A stretch of 64,000 nt of DNA, from NCBI RefSeq assembly GCF_003344785.1, contig NZ_QPMK01000001.1, forward strand, positions 218,651-282,650. The letters run 5' to 3'. The stretch is from Thalassococcus profundi (lineage in GTDB: Bacteria > Pseudomonadota > Alphaproteobacteria > Rhodobacterales > Rhodobacteraceae). The position numbers and the translations under genes were made by a program. The notes beneath the pieces were generated by a model, which was not told the origin of the DNA, made no database searches, and saw only the letters and a list, made by a program, of their open reading frames with translations. Shown here piece by piece: positions 53,120 to 64,000 of this stretch. Within the stretch, counting starts at the first letter, position 1; each line of letters opens with the position of its first letter.

Positions 53120-54684
53120 GCGGTTTTCTCCTCGGAATGGGTCAGATGACGCTCGGCGGAGGCCGGCGCGGAGGCACGGATCACTGCGGTCTCGTTCGCA
53201 TCACCGCGGTCGAATTCGCCGGTCACGCGGCCATCGGCCATGACGAGGATGCGATCGGACAGCGACAGAACTTCTTCGAGGTCGGAGGTGACGAAAACGA
53301 TGGCCAGCCCCTCCTTCGCCAGCTCTCGCATGACGCGAAAAACCTCGGCCTTGGCGCCGATGTCGATGCCGCGGCTGGGTTCATCCATCAGGAGCACTTT
53401 GGGTTCGGTCATCAGCGCCTTCGCGATCACGACCTTCTGCTGATTGCCACCCGAAAGGCTCGCGACCGGATTCTCCGGGCTCGCGATCTTGATCGTCATG
53501 CGTCTAACGAAGTCGGCCACGCGCCCACGTTCCGCCTTGAGATCCATGTGGAAGCCGCGCGTGAAGTCACGCAGCGAAGAAAGCGTCATATTCTCTCGGA
53601 TCGACGCGATCTGGATAAGCCCGTCGGTCTTGCGATCCTCGGGAATGAGAGCGATGCCGCGCCTGATCCGCGCCGATATCGAGCGCCCGTCGATCCGGTT
53701 TCCATCGATCTCGATGCGGCCACGCGCATGCGAGTGGCGTCCGATAATGCACTCCAGAAGCTCGGAGCGCCCTGCCCCCATAAGGCCATAGATCCCGAGG
53801 ATCTCGCCAGCGCGCACGGTAAGCGACACGTTGTCGACAGCAAACCCGCCGCCCGCGCGCAGCAAGACGACGTCTTCCAAGTGCAGGACGGGCGAACCGA
53901 GCGCGTGCGGCTCTGCCTTGGCATAGCTTTTGCTTGCGTCGCCGATCATGTTCCTCACGATCCACGACACGTCGACACCCTGCATCGATTGCGCACCGGT
54001 GATCTTCCCGTCGCGCAATACGGTAATATAGTCGCCGATGCGGATCAGTTCCTCTAACCGGTGCGAGATATAGACGATGCCCACGCCGTCGCGGCGGAGT
54101 TCGTCTATCACCCGAAAGAGGATCTCCACCTCCGCCGCCGAAAGAGCCGAGGTCGGCTCGTCGAGGATCAGAATGCGCGCGTCCTGCGCCAGGCTCTTGG
54201 CGATCTCCACGATCTGCTGCTGACCGACACGCAATTCAGAGACCATCGTGTCGGGATCGATGTCGTGTTCCAGGCGCTGCATCAGCACGCGCGTCTGTTC
54301 ACGCTGTTCCGCGCGATCGATGTCGATGCCGAAGCGGCGGCACTCACGCCCCATGAAGATATTGTCGGACACCGACAGGTCTGGAAAGAGGTTGAGTTCC
54401 TGGTGCACGATGCCGATGCCGCGCTTCGTGGCGTCGTCGGTGGAATGGAAATCGACCGGCTCGTCCTTCATGAGGATCTCGCCCGAGGTCAGCCGTTCGA
54501 CCCCGGCGATGACCTTCATCATTGTCGACTTGCCGGCCCCGTTCTCGCCTACAAGCACATTGACCGCACCCATGCGAAGGTCGAAATCCACAGCATCGAG
54601 CGCCACTGTGCCCGGGTAGACCTTGGTTCCGTTCCGGATCTTCAGGCCGACCGGCGCTCGTTCTGCAAGCTCGCGCTGGCTCAT
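53116..54684 (-). CDS. Sugar ABC transporter ATP-binding protein (RbsA type)
   Basis: A 522-residue ATPase with two ABC domains, as in RbsA/MglA. Domain 1: Walker A GENGAGKST, LRVGQQQIVEIAKSLAQDARILILDEPTSALSAAE. Domain 2: degenerate Walker A GLMGAGRSELLE, signature LSGGNQQKVVIAKALM, LLMDEPSRGIDIGAKAEVF. The degenerate second P-loop is normal for the family. Its ATG overlaps the DUF2291 gene stop and its stop overlaps the permease ATG, so translation is coupled throughout. Confidence 0.94.
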   Translation of the reverse strand: MSQRELAERAPVGLKIRNGTKVYPGTVALDAVDFDLRMGAVNVLVGENGAGKSTMMKVIAGVERLTSGEILMKDEPVDFHSTDDATKRGIGIVHQELNLFPDLSVSDNIFMGRECRRFGIDIDRAEQREQTRVLMQRLEHDIDPDTMVSELRVGQQQIVEIAKSLAQDARILILDEPTSALSAAEVEILFRVIDELRRDGVGIVYISHRLEELIRIGDYITVLRDGKITGAQSMQGVDVSWIVRNMIGDASKSYAKAEPHALGSPVLHLEDVVLLRAGGGFAVDNVSLTVRAGEILGIYGLMGAGRSELLECIIGRHSHARGRIEIDGNRIDGRSISARIRRGIALIPEDRKTDGLIQIASIRENMTLSSLRDFTRGFHMDLKAERGRVADFVRRMTIKIASPENPVASLSGGNQQKVVIAKALMTEPKVLLMDEPSRGIDIGAKAEVFRVMRELAKEGLAIVFVTSDLEEVLSLSDRILVMADGRVTGEFDRGDANETAVIRASAPASAERHLTHSEEKTA

Positions 54685-55328
54685 GGTGCGGGCTCCAGCG
54701 TGATCGGAACCGCCGTCCAGTCGTCGTCTGCAGCTTTCAGCGTCATCACCGCGGTGAATGTGTAGCTTTTTCCTATAGGGTCGTTTTCGGGCCGTGCGAT
54801 ATCTTGCGCCGCGCGGTCGTTCAGTGCGCGGCCAAGTTTTGCGAATTCGATCTGGTCGCGGAAATCCGAAAACGCGTAGAACGGCATCGCATCGCGGATT
54901 GCCGTGCCGCGAATCACCGGCCCAAGCATCAGTTCGACATCGCCTGCGCCGTCGCCGTCAGTGTCGAGGCTCATCGTTGCGGCGCGGCTCTCGAAATCCG
55001 CCTCGATCGCCGTGCCAGTTCCGGATATCACGAAGTTCCAGGAATTTGCTTCTCCGTCGGGACGCAGCCCGTGCGCATCTCCGGCAGCGCCGAGGCCGTC
55101 GGCCAAAATTTGCCGCAGGGTCGCGACATCTACCGCGTGTTCTTCGACAGCGGGAAGGACTTGAGCCTGCCATGACTCCTCGACAAGCGCGGCCATTCGG
55201 TCGGCGTCGGTCGCGGGTGCACTGCTGCCGCCGTCTTCAGCCGTGGGAGTGGTCGTGTCCTCGATCTTGCATGCCGCAAGCGCGCATAACGTCGCCAGCA
55301 CCGCCGCGGCCGATCTGGATCCGATCAT
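54681..55328 (-). CDS. DUF2291 lipoprotein linked to the sugar ABC transporter
   Basis: A 215-residue lipoprotein with lipobox ALAAC (Cys about 20) after a short signal. Mature protein: DADRMAALVEESWQAQVLPAVEEHAVDVATLRQILA, GTGTAIEADFESRAATMSLDTDGDGAGDVELMLGPVIRGTAIRDAMPFYAFSDFRDQIEFAKLGRALNDRA. The VIRGTAIRDAMPFYAFSDFRDQIEFAKLGRALN block is the DUF2291 (PF10054) core. Such genes accompany RbsABC-like operons in many proteobacteria, but their task is unknown; a periplasmic accessory of uptake is a guess. Coupled to the ATPase gene by a four-base overlap. Confidence 0.85.
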   Translation of the reverse strand: MIGSRSAAAVLATLCALAACKIEDTTTPTAEDGGSSAPATDADRMAALVEESWQAQVLPAVEEHAVDVATLRQILADGLGAAGDAHGLRPDGEANSWNFVISGTGTAIEADFESRAATMSLDTDGDGAGDVELMLGPVIRGTAIRDAMPFYAFSDFRDQIEFAKLGRALNDRAAQDIARPENDPIGKSYTFTAVMTLKAADDDWTAVPITLEPAP

Positions 55329-55385
55329 CGGTACCTCGCGTGGAAAAAGGGGAGTGGTCCCGGGGATACCCCCGGGACGGCTGCT

Positions 55386-56414
<1,029 letters not shown>

Positions 56415-56416
56415 TC

Positions 56417-56427
56417 AACAGGTATGA
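56417..56427 (-). promoter_or_regulatory. Predicted GntR operator before the ABC operon
   Basis: Minus strand TCATACCTGTT, one mismatch from TCATACCAGTT before apnO. It directly abuts and overlaps TTGACA (minus strand, 56416-56411 region), a candidate -35 element for the binding-protein gene. Together with 44336-44346 and 49056-49066 it defines the proposed regulon. Confidence 0.55.
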
Positions 56428-56439
56428 TCAGTGTGAAGT

Positions 56440-56798
56440 CGAATTAGGTTCGTAACCGTCAAGCAGCCGGAGCTGGACAGCCTCCAGTTAAAGAACGTTT
56501 CCGCCGTGCCGTATTTGTTTCTGCGCGCCCGCACTCACTGCAATAAATTTATATGAGTCAATTGGTTAGGAGTGTTGGAACGAGGCTAAAAATCCTTGCA
56601 AGGCGCTCTGGTGGTGGTATCCCTTGCCTTGCAAGCGGCCTTGGCATGCTGGCGATCAAAGTGGTGTACGGTAACTAACAGGCGCCTTCGAGAACCAAAG
56701 AGCATAGTGGCGCCACGGGACTTGTCGGATAACCGCGCACCGCGGTCCCCGGTGATGGACTGGACCTGTCACGCTTTGGTGCCGCTCCAGGTTTTCAT
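56440..56798. other. Gene-free region left of the IS fragments
   Basis: No gene found. The left part holds the ABC-operon upstream region, including AT-rich AATAAATTTATATGAGTCAA near 56542. Around 56755-56795, TGGACCTGTCACGCTTTGGT and CCGCTCCAGGTTTTCATTTA look like the terminal region of the neighbouring IS3-family element, so its end probably lies near 56759. Confidence 0.4.
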
Positions 56799-57113
56799 TT
56801 ATGCTGCCTGCGCCTCGAAGGCCAAGGGGCTTTTCCAGCCCAGGGCTGAGTGTCTGCGGCGTGGATTGTAGAAGCCGTTGATGTATTCGAAGATGGCCAG
56901 CTCTGCCGTCCGCCGCGATGGCCAGGATCGCTGCCACAGCAACTCGGCCTTGATCGTCTTGAAGAAGGTGAGGAGGGAAAAAGACGACAGTCCGGTGGAC
57001 TGTCGGCCCCGACGTAAAACGGCCGCATTGTCGTAGCAATTTCCCGTCCCGCTCATCGACACCTTGAAGCCGTGCTGGCGCAGGATCTTCTGGTAATCGT
57101 GAGAGCAGTATTG
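56799..57113 (-). pseudogene. IS3-family transposase, C-terminal fragment with internal insertion
   Basis: The minus strand encodes QYCSHDYQKILRQHGFKVSMSGTGNCYDNAAV, then TFFKTIKAELLWQRSWPSRRTAELAIFEYINGFYNPRRRHSALGWKSPLAFE, the end of an IS3-group OrfB integrase. Two defects are visible. The N-terminal two thirds are missing, cut near 57113. The catalytic Glu of the DDE triad (AV-E-TFFK) is replaced by 16 foreign residues in frame (LRRGRQSTGLSSFSLL), with a palindrome at DNA level. It cannot be active. Next to it begins an IS30 fragment. Confidence 0.88.
56985..57005. repeat. Palindromic insertion inside the IS3 fragment
   Basis: CGACAGTCC-GGT-GGACTGTCG, a 9-bp perfect stem with a 3-base loop, is the centre of a net 45-bp in-frame insertion that split the transposase at its catalytic Glu. 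Its compact hairpin form suggests a small palindromic mobile unit (REP/MITE-like) rather than a random indel. Confidence 0.6.
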
Positions 57114-57159
57114 GGCGGTCTCAACCGGTCGTCGCAACGCTCTGAAACAGGAGGTTGCA

Positions 57160-57333
57160 ATGACGACGAAGAAACGGCGCTCGGATCGGGCGGGACGGAA
57201 GAAGTTATCATCACCCGGAAGACCGCCGGTTGCGACCCGCGAGGATTTGGCGGTGTTCTGGATCGCGATTGCTGCAGGGCGATCGAGCGAGGACGCCGCT
57301 GCGGAAGTGACTGTGATGGCAAAGCCAAGCTAA
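57160..57333 (+). pseudogene. IS30-family transposase, N-terminal fragment
   Basis: ATG 57160 behind ACAGGAGG opens MTTKKRRSDRAGRKKLSSPG, then RPPVATREDLAVFWIAIAAGRSSEDAAAE, the usual start of IS30-type transposases of Rhodobacteraceae (helix-turn-helix region). The frame then departs from the family and stops at 57331-57333, so only about 50 genuine residues remain. Everything after the first domain, including the DDE core, is gone. The boundary with the IS3 fragment is between 57113 and 57160. Confidence 0.78.
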
Positions 57334-57514
57334 GGCAGATCGCGTGACATCCAGAAAGTGCGCGCGGTCCGGCCCGCCAGCGGATCATTGATGGGCAATG
57401 GGCATTGCGACGCTGGACAACGATTGAGAGGGGGACCGACGTGGTGGTCCAACGGAAGTGCGAATCGAATATCGCCCAATCCCTCCGCCATTACGGCTTC
57501 TCCGCTAAGCCTTT

Positions 57515-57535
57515 GAGAAAAATGAAACTTTTCTC
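57515..57535. repeat. Inverted repeat downstream of gyrB
   Basis: GAGAAAA-N7-TTTTCTC, AT-rich within GC-rich DNA, 70-90 bases beyond the gyrB stop. A GGGCGCCC palindrome follows at about 57542. On the minus strand these could form the gyrB terminator; alternatively they are the remaining end of the IS30 element. The 270 bases 57334-57604 hold no gene. Confidence 0.4.
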
Positions 57536-57604
57536 ATTTGCGGGCGCCCGTGACGCGAAAAAATATGCGCGCCACGAAAAAATGTCTGCTTCCCTACAAC
57601 CGGA

Positions 57605-60775
<3,171 letters not shown>

Positions 60776-60834
60776 TCAAGACAGAGCGCGTCGGGCGACG
60801 CAAGCCCGCGTAGCGACATTCGGGAACGGACGGC

Positions 60835-61305
60835 TCAGACGCGGTGGTAGGGGCTGCCGGCGAGGATCGACGCGGCGCGGTAGAGCTGTTCGCTCAGCAT
60901 CACCCGCGCCAGCATATGCGGCCAGACCATTTGGCCGAAGGACAGCAGGAACGCGGCATCGTCGCGGAGGCCGGGGTCGATGCCGTCCGCGCCGCCGATG
61001 ACGAAGGCCAGATCCGAGGTGCCGCCGTCGCGCCACCCTGCGAGTTTCTGCGAAAAGTCGGGAGAGGACAGGACTTGCCCGCGTTCGTCGAGCGCACAGA
61101 GCACCGCGTTCTGAGGCAGCGCCTTGCGCAAAAGGACCGCCTCGGCCGCCATGCCGCCGCCCTTTCGATCCTCGACCTCGATGACCTGCGCCGGACCAAG
61201 GCCCAGACCACGCCCGGTGCGGTCGAACCGGGTCAGGTAATCGTCGATCAGCGCGCGTTCGGGACCGGCCCGCAGCCGGCCCACGACGCAGAGATGGACC
61301 CGCAT
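60835..61305 (-). CDS. rlmH: 23S rRNA (pseudouridine1915-N3)-methyltransferase
   Basis: A 156-residue SPOUT methyltransferase that modifies helix 69 of 23S rRNA, using S-adenosylmethionine. Seen: VHLCVVGRLRAGPERALIDDYLTRF at the N-terminus, LCALDERGQVLSSPDFSQKL, and the knot region LAFVIGGADGIDPGLRDDAAFLLSFGQMVWPHMLARVMLSEQLYRAASILAGSPYHR, which is diagnostic (SPYHR end). The ATG at 61305 overlaps the rsfS stop (TAATG), a frequent rsfS-rlmH pairing. Confidence 0.97.
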   Translation of the reverse strand: MRVHLCVVGRLRAGPERALIDDYLTRFDRTGRGLGLGPAQVIEVEDRKGGGMAAEAVLLRKALPQNAVLCALDERGQVLSSPDFSQKLAGWRDGGTSDLAFVIGGADGIDPGLRDDAAFLLSFGQMVWPHMLARVMLSEQLYRAASILAGSPYHRV

Positions 61306-61760
61306 TACTGCGGTTTGGCTTTGACCGCGCTGCCCGCCGGGAGCCACATCTTTTCAAGCTGGTAGAATTCGCGCACCTCGGGGCGGAAGACATGGACAAT
61401 GACGTCACCGGTGTCGATGAGCACCCAGTCGCCGGTGTCCTTGCCCTCGATCTTCGAGGCCACGCCGTACTCCTGCTTGAGATCGTCGACGAGCTTTTCC
61501 GCCAGCGCCGCCACCTGGCGCGAGGAACGGCCCGAACAGATCACCATGTAGTCGCCCATGGCGGTCTTGCCGCGCAGGTCGATCTGCACGAGTTCTTCGG
61601 CCTTGTTGTCGTCGAGGGATTTGAGGATTGCCGCGAGGATCTTTTCGCTGGTCACATCCAGTTCGGTCACACCCATGACGGGCAGTCCCGTTTGCGCGGC
61701 TGCGGCCGCATTTGCCGTTGCTGACAGGACATTGTCCTCCTTCGGGTCACGCGCCGCCAT
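61305..61760 (-). CDS. rsfS: Ribosome silencing factor RsfS
   Basis: Binds ribosomal protein uL14 and blocks subunit joining when nutrients are short. Core sequence ILAAILKSLDDNKAEELVQIDLRGKTAMGDYMVICSGRSSRQVAALAEKLVDDLKQ...GVASKIEGKDTGDWVLIDTGDVIVHVFRPEVREFYQLEKMW is typical. The start is uncertain: ATG 61760 gives 151 residues, ATG 61676 (MGVTELDV) gives 123. The good Shine-Dalgarno AAGGAGG at 61735-61741 precedes an out-of-frame ATG and, in the right frame, only a CTG. Overlaps rlmH by one base. Confidence 0.93.
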   Translation of the reverse strand: MAARDPKEDNVLSATANAAAAAQTGLPVMGVTELDVTSEKILAAILKSLDDNKAEELVQIDLRGKTAMGDYMVICSGRSSRQVAALAEKLVDDLKQEYGVASKIEGKDTGDWVLIDTGDVIVHVFRPEVREFYQLEKMWLPAGSAVKAKPQ

Positions 61761-61954
61761 CCACCCCGGCGCCGGGCGTAGATCATAAATATCATCGCCA
61801 ATGTAAAATCTCAATGTCGTGGGACACCAAGGCGTGGGTTGATCGCCATTGTTGCCTTTTCCGGCGGCAGGGCTGTGCACGCGTCGACGGCTGCCATCCC
61901 GCGTCGATCGCGCACCGAATTGCCGTGGAGGCCAACGGCGCGGAGGGCAGGACG

Positions 61955-61999
61955 CCGTTTTCCTCGAGGAAAACGGACCGATTTTCTCGAGAAAATCGG
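61955..61999. repeat. Two adjacent 22-bp palindromes centred on CTCGAG
   Basis: Half site CCGTTTTCCTC plus its inverse fills 61955-61976; half site CCGATTTTCTC plus its inverse fills 61978-61999. The two differ at three positions per half and are one base apart. They sit just after the aldehyde dehydrogenase stop codon (62005-62007 on the minus strand). Read in that direction, each is a strong hairpin containing T runs, so they probably act as a double terminator. Confidence 0.7.
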
Positions 62000-62004
62000 C
62001 GCCC

Positions 62005-64000
62005 TCACGCGCCGTAGGGCACCCAGACCGTCTTGACCTCGGTGGCGGCGTCGAGGAATGCGCGCCCGGCGCCCTCGGCCCCGAACCAGTCGCGGGCCGT
62101 GCCGTGGTTGACCCAAGTGCGCTTGAGGTTGCCCGCCGCCCCTCGCTCGATCTCTGCCGAGAGGTCTGCCGAGGAAAAGCTCCAGACCGAGTCCACGTCC
62201 AGATGCCCGGCCAGCGTCGGCGCAAGCTCCGCATGGCGGCCAGTCAGGATGTTGACCACGCCGCCCGGCATGTCGGAGGTGTCGAGCACCTGGTAAAACT
62301 CCGTCGCCGCCAGCGGCAACGGCTCTGACGCCACCAGCACCACGCGGTTGCCCATCGCGATGGCCGGCGCCATGACCGACACCAGCCCCAGCAGCGGCGC
62401 CTCGTCGGGGCAGAGTGCGCCGATCACGCCGCAGGGTTCGCGCATCGCCAACGCCACGCCGCGCATCGGCACCGACCGCACCTGTCCGTCGAACTTGTCG
62501 GCCCAGGCGGCGTAGGTGAAGAGACGGTTCACCGCGGCCTCGACCTCTTTCGCTCCGCCGCGTTTGCCGGTCAGCCGGTCGACCAGCGCGGCGAAGTCGT
62601 CGGCGCGGGCGGCGAGGTTCTCGGCGGTGTAGTAGAGGATCTGCGCCCGCAGATGCGCGCTGCTGGACGACCATGCCACGGCACCGCGCGCCGCCTCGAC
62701 GGCGTTGCGGATGTCCTTGCGGTTGGCCAGCGGCGCCTGCCCGATCAGCTTGCCGCCCTTGTCGTAGACGCGCCGGGCATAGCCACCGTCGGGCCGCGCC
62801 TGCTTGCCGCCGATATAGAGCTTGGCGGTGCGGTCCACCGGCTGCGGCTCGGCGTCGTCTCCGGCAAAGGCCGCGACCGGCTTCAGCGCCTTGGCCGTAC
62901 CTTTTGCGCGTGTATAGGCCATCAGCCCTTCCCAGCCGCCCTCGCGGCCAAACCCCGACTCGCGCACACCGCCGAAGCCCGCGGCGGCATCGAACATGTT
63001 GGTGCCGTTGATCCAGACCACGCCGGCGGCCAGTTTCGGCGCGATATCCAGAGCCACGTTGATGTTCTCGGACCACAGAGTCGCCGCCAGGCCGTAGCGT
63101 GTGTTGTTGGCGATCTCCACGGCCTCGGCGGGCGTGCGGAAGGTGGTGCCGGTCAGCACCGGGCCAAAGATCTCCTCCTGCATCAGCGGCGAGGCGGGGC
63201 TGAGGCCGGTGATCAGCGTCGGCGGGTAGTAGCAGCCTTCGGGCAGCGGCGTGGCCGCGCGGTAGGTCTCGCCCTCGCTTGCGCCGTCTACCAGCGTGCG
63301 GATGCGGTCCAACTGCACCGGATCGACGATGGCGCCGACGTCGATGCACTTGTCGAGCGGATTGCCGATGCGCAGCCCGTCCATGCGGCGGCGCAGGCGG
63401 GTGTGGAATGCCTCGGCGATGCCTTCCTGCACCAGCAGCCGCGACCCGGCGCAGCAGACCTGGCCCTGGTTGAACCAGATCGCGTCGACCAGCCCTTCGA
63501 CGGCGCTGTCGATATCGGTATCCTCGAAGACGATGTAAGGCGACTTGCCGCCAAGTTCGAGCGTCAGCGCCTTGCCCGATCCGGCGGCGGCCGCACGGAT
63601 GCGGCGGCCCACCTCGGTCGACCCGGTGAAGGCGATCTTGTCGACCTTCGCGCCAACGATCCTTTCGCCCACGGCGCCATCGCCAGTGACGATGTTGACG
63701 ACGCCCCTGGGCAGCCCCGCCTCGCGGCAGATGTCGGCAAAAAGCAGCGCGGTGAGCGAGGTCCACTCGGCGGGCTTCAGCACCACGGTGTTGCCCATGG
63801 CCAGCGCCGGCGCGATCTTCCACGCCAGCATCAGCAGGGGGAAGTTCCACGGCACGATCTGCCCGCAGACACCCAGCGCCTCGCGGTCGGGCAGTTCGCT
63901 CTCCATCAGCTGCGCCATGCCCGCGTGATAGTAGAAATGCCGTTGCGCAAGCGGAATGTCGATGTCGCGGCTTTCGCGGATCGGCTTGCCGTTATCGAGC
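62005..64000 (-). CDS. Two-domain aldehyde dehydrogenase (N-terminus beyond window)
   Basis: The visible 665 residues run off the right edge; no start codon is needed inside, because LDNGKPIRESRDIDIPLAQRHFYYHAG is already ALDH sequence. Domain 1 is catalytic: GVCGQIVPWNFPLLMLAWKIAPALAMGNTVVLKPAEWT, FTGSTEVGRRI, TLELGGKSPYIVFEDTD with the Glu, NQGQVCCAGSRLLVQ with the Cys, and EEIFGPVLTG. A second, shortened ALDH-like domain follows (about 365 residues from the stop: LYIGGKQARPDGGY, REPCGVIGALCPDEAPLLGLVSVMAPAIAMGN) without a GQ-C nucleophile. The substrate is unknown; this double form is frequent in Rhodobacteraceae. Confidence 0.92.
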   Translation of the reverse strand, partial: LDNGKPIRESRDIDIPLAQRHFYYHAGMAQLMESELPDREALGVCGQIVPWNFPLLMLAWKIAPALAMGNTVVLKPAEWTSLTALLFADICREAGLPRGVVNIVTGDGAVGERIVGAKVDKIAFTGSTEVGRRIRAAAAGSGKALTLELGGKSPYIVFEDTDIDSAVEGLVDAIWFNQGQVCCAGSRLLVQEGIAEAFHTRLRRRMDGLRIGNPLDKCIDVGAIVDPVQLDRIRTLVDGASEGETYRAATPLPEGCYYPPTLITGLSPASPLMQEEIFGPVLTGTTFRTPAEAVEIANNTRYGLAATLWSENINVALDIAPKLAAGVVWINGTNMFDAAAGFGGVRESGFGREGGWEGLMAYTRAKGTAKALKPVAAFAGDDAEPQPVDRTAKLYIGGKQARPDGGYARRVYDKGGKLIGQAPLANRKDIRNAVEAARGAVAWSSSSAHLRAQILYYTAENLAARADDFAALVDRLTGKRGGAKEVEAAVNRLFTYAAWADKFDGQVRSVPMRGVALAMREPCGVIGALCPDEAPLLGLVSVMAPAIAMGNRVVLVASEPLPLAATEFYQVLDTSDMPGGVVNILTGRHAELAPTLAGHLDVDSVWSFSSADLSAEIERGAAGNLKRTWVNHGTARDWFGAEGAGRAFLDAATEVKTVWVPYGA

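Overview
The window looks like chromosome of a high-GC alphaproteobacterium, most probably Rhodobacteraceae (Roseobacter group). The grounds are the lysA / TIGR02302 gene pair, the TAXI-TRAP and Gfo/Idh/MocA genes, the codon usage and the family-typical intergenic repeats. No strain is assigned.

1-24.9 kb is mostly core genome. It holds lysA, a large DUF4175/TIGR02302 membrane protein, arfB, a queuosine-precursor transporter, a minus-strand envelope operon (MFS carrier, mepA, phytase-like esterase), a thioesterase, yggT, recQ, yaaA, a soluble hybrid histidine kinase and an overlapping operon of alpha-2-macroglobulin, glycolipid-binding-like protein and pbpC, then an EamA carrier. Between arfB and the transporter lies a very short transcription unit whose ribosome-binding site matches 17 nt of the 16S rRNA 3' end.

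25-35 kb holds tRNA-Pro(CGG), a gene-poor stretch, a Tat-exported intradiol-fold-like protein with a ferric-reductase-like partner, a sulfur pair (persulfide dioxygenase-like enzyme and SulP carrier), xylB, and a ZrgA / MacB-like ABC / double DUF3299 operon that looks like a zinc module.

35-56.5 kb is a catabolic accessory region. The first half resembles the Agrobacterium vitis ttu tartrate genes: TAXI-TRAP importer, LysR regulator, ttuC and ttuD, plus a pyruvate kinase gene with an in-frame amber codon. A shared AT-rich dyad in front of both transcription units ties it together. The second half encodes what appears to be a complete D-apiose pathway: apiose dehydrogenase (apsD), apionate lactonase (apnL), apionate oxidoisomerase (apnO), 3-oxo-isoapionate kinase (oiaK), a RuBisCO-like protein (oiaT or oiaX type), a GntR/FCD regulator and a four-gene ABC importer. 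An 11-bp motif (TYATACCWGTY) occurs in front of all three apiose structural operons and probably marks the regulator's operator.

56.5-57.6 kb is a small insertion-sequence graveyard: an IS3 transposase fragment whose catalytic Glu is replaced by a palindromic insertion, next to an IS30 N-terminal fragment. 57.6-64 kb returns to core genes (gyrB, a LysE carrier, rlmH, rsfS) and ends inside a two-domain aldehyde dehydrogenase gene. No CRISPR array, rRNA or prophage was seen.
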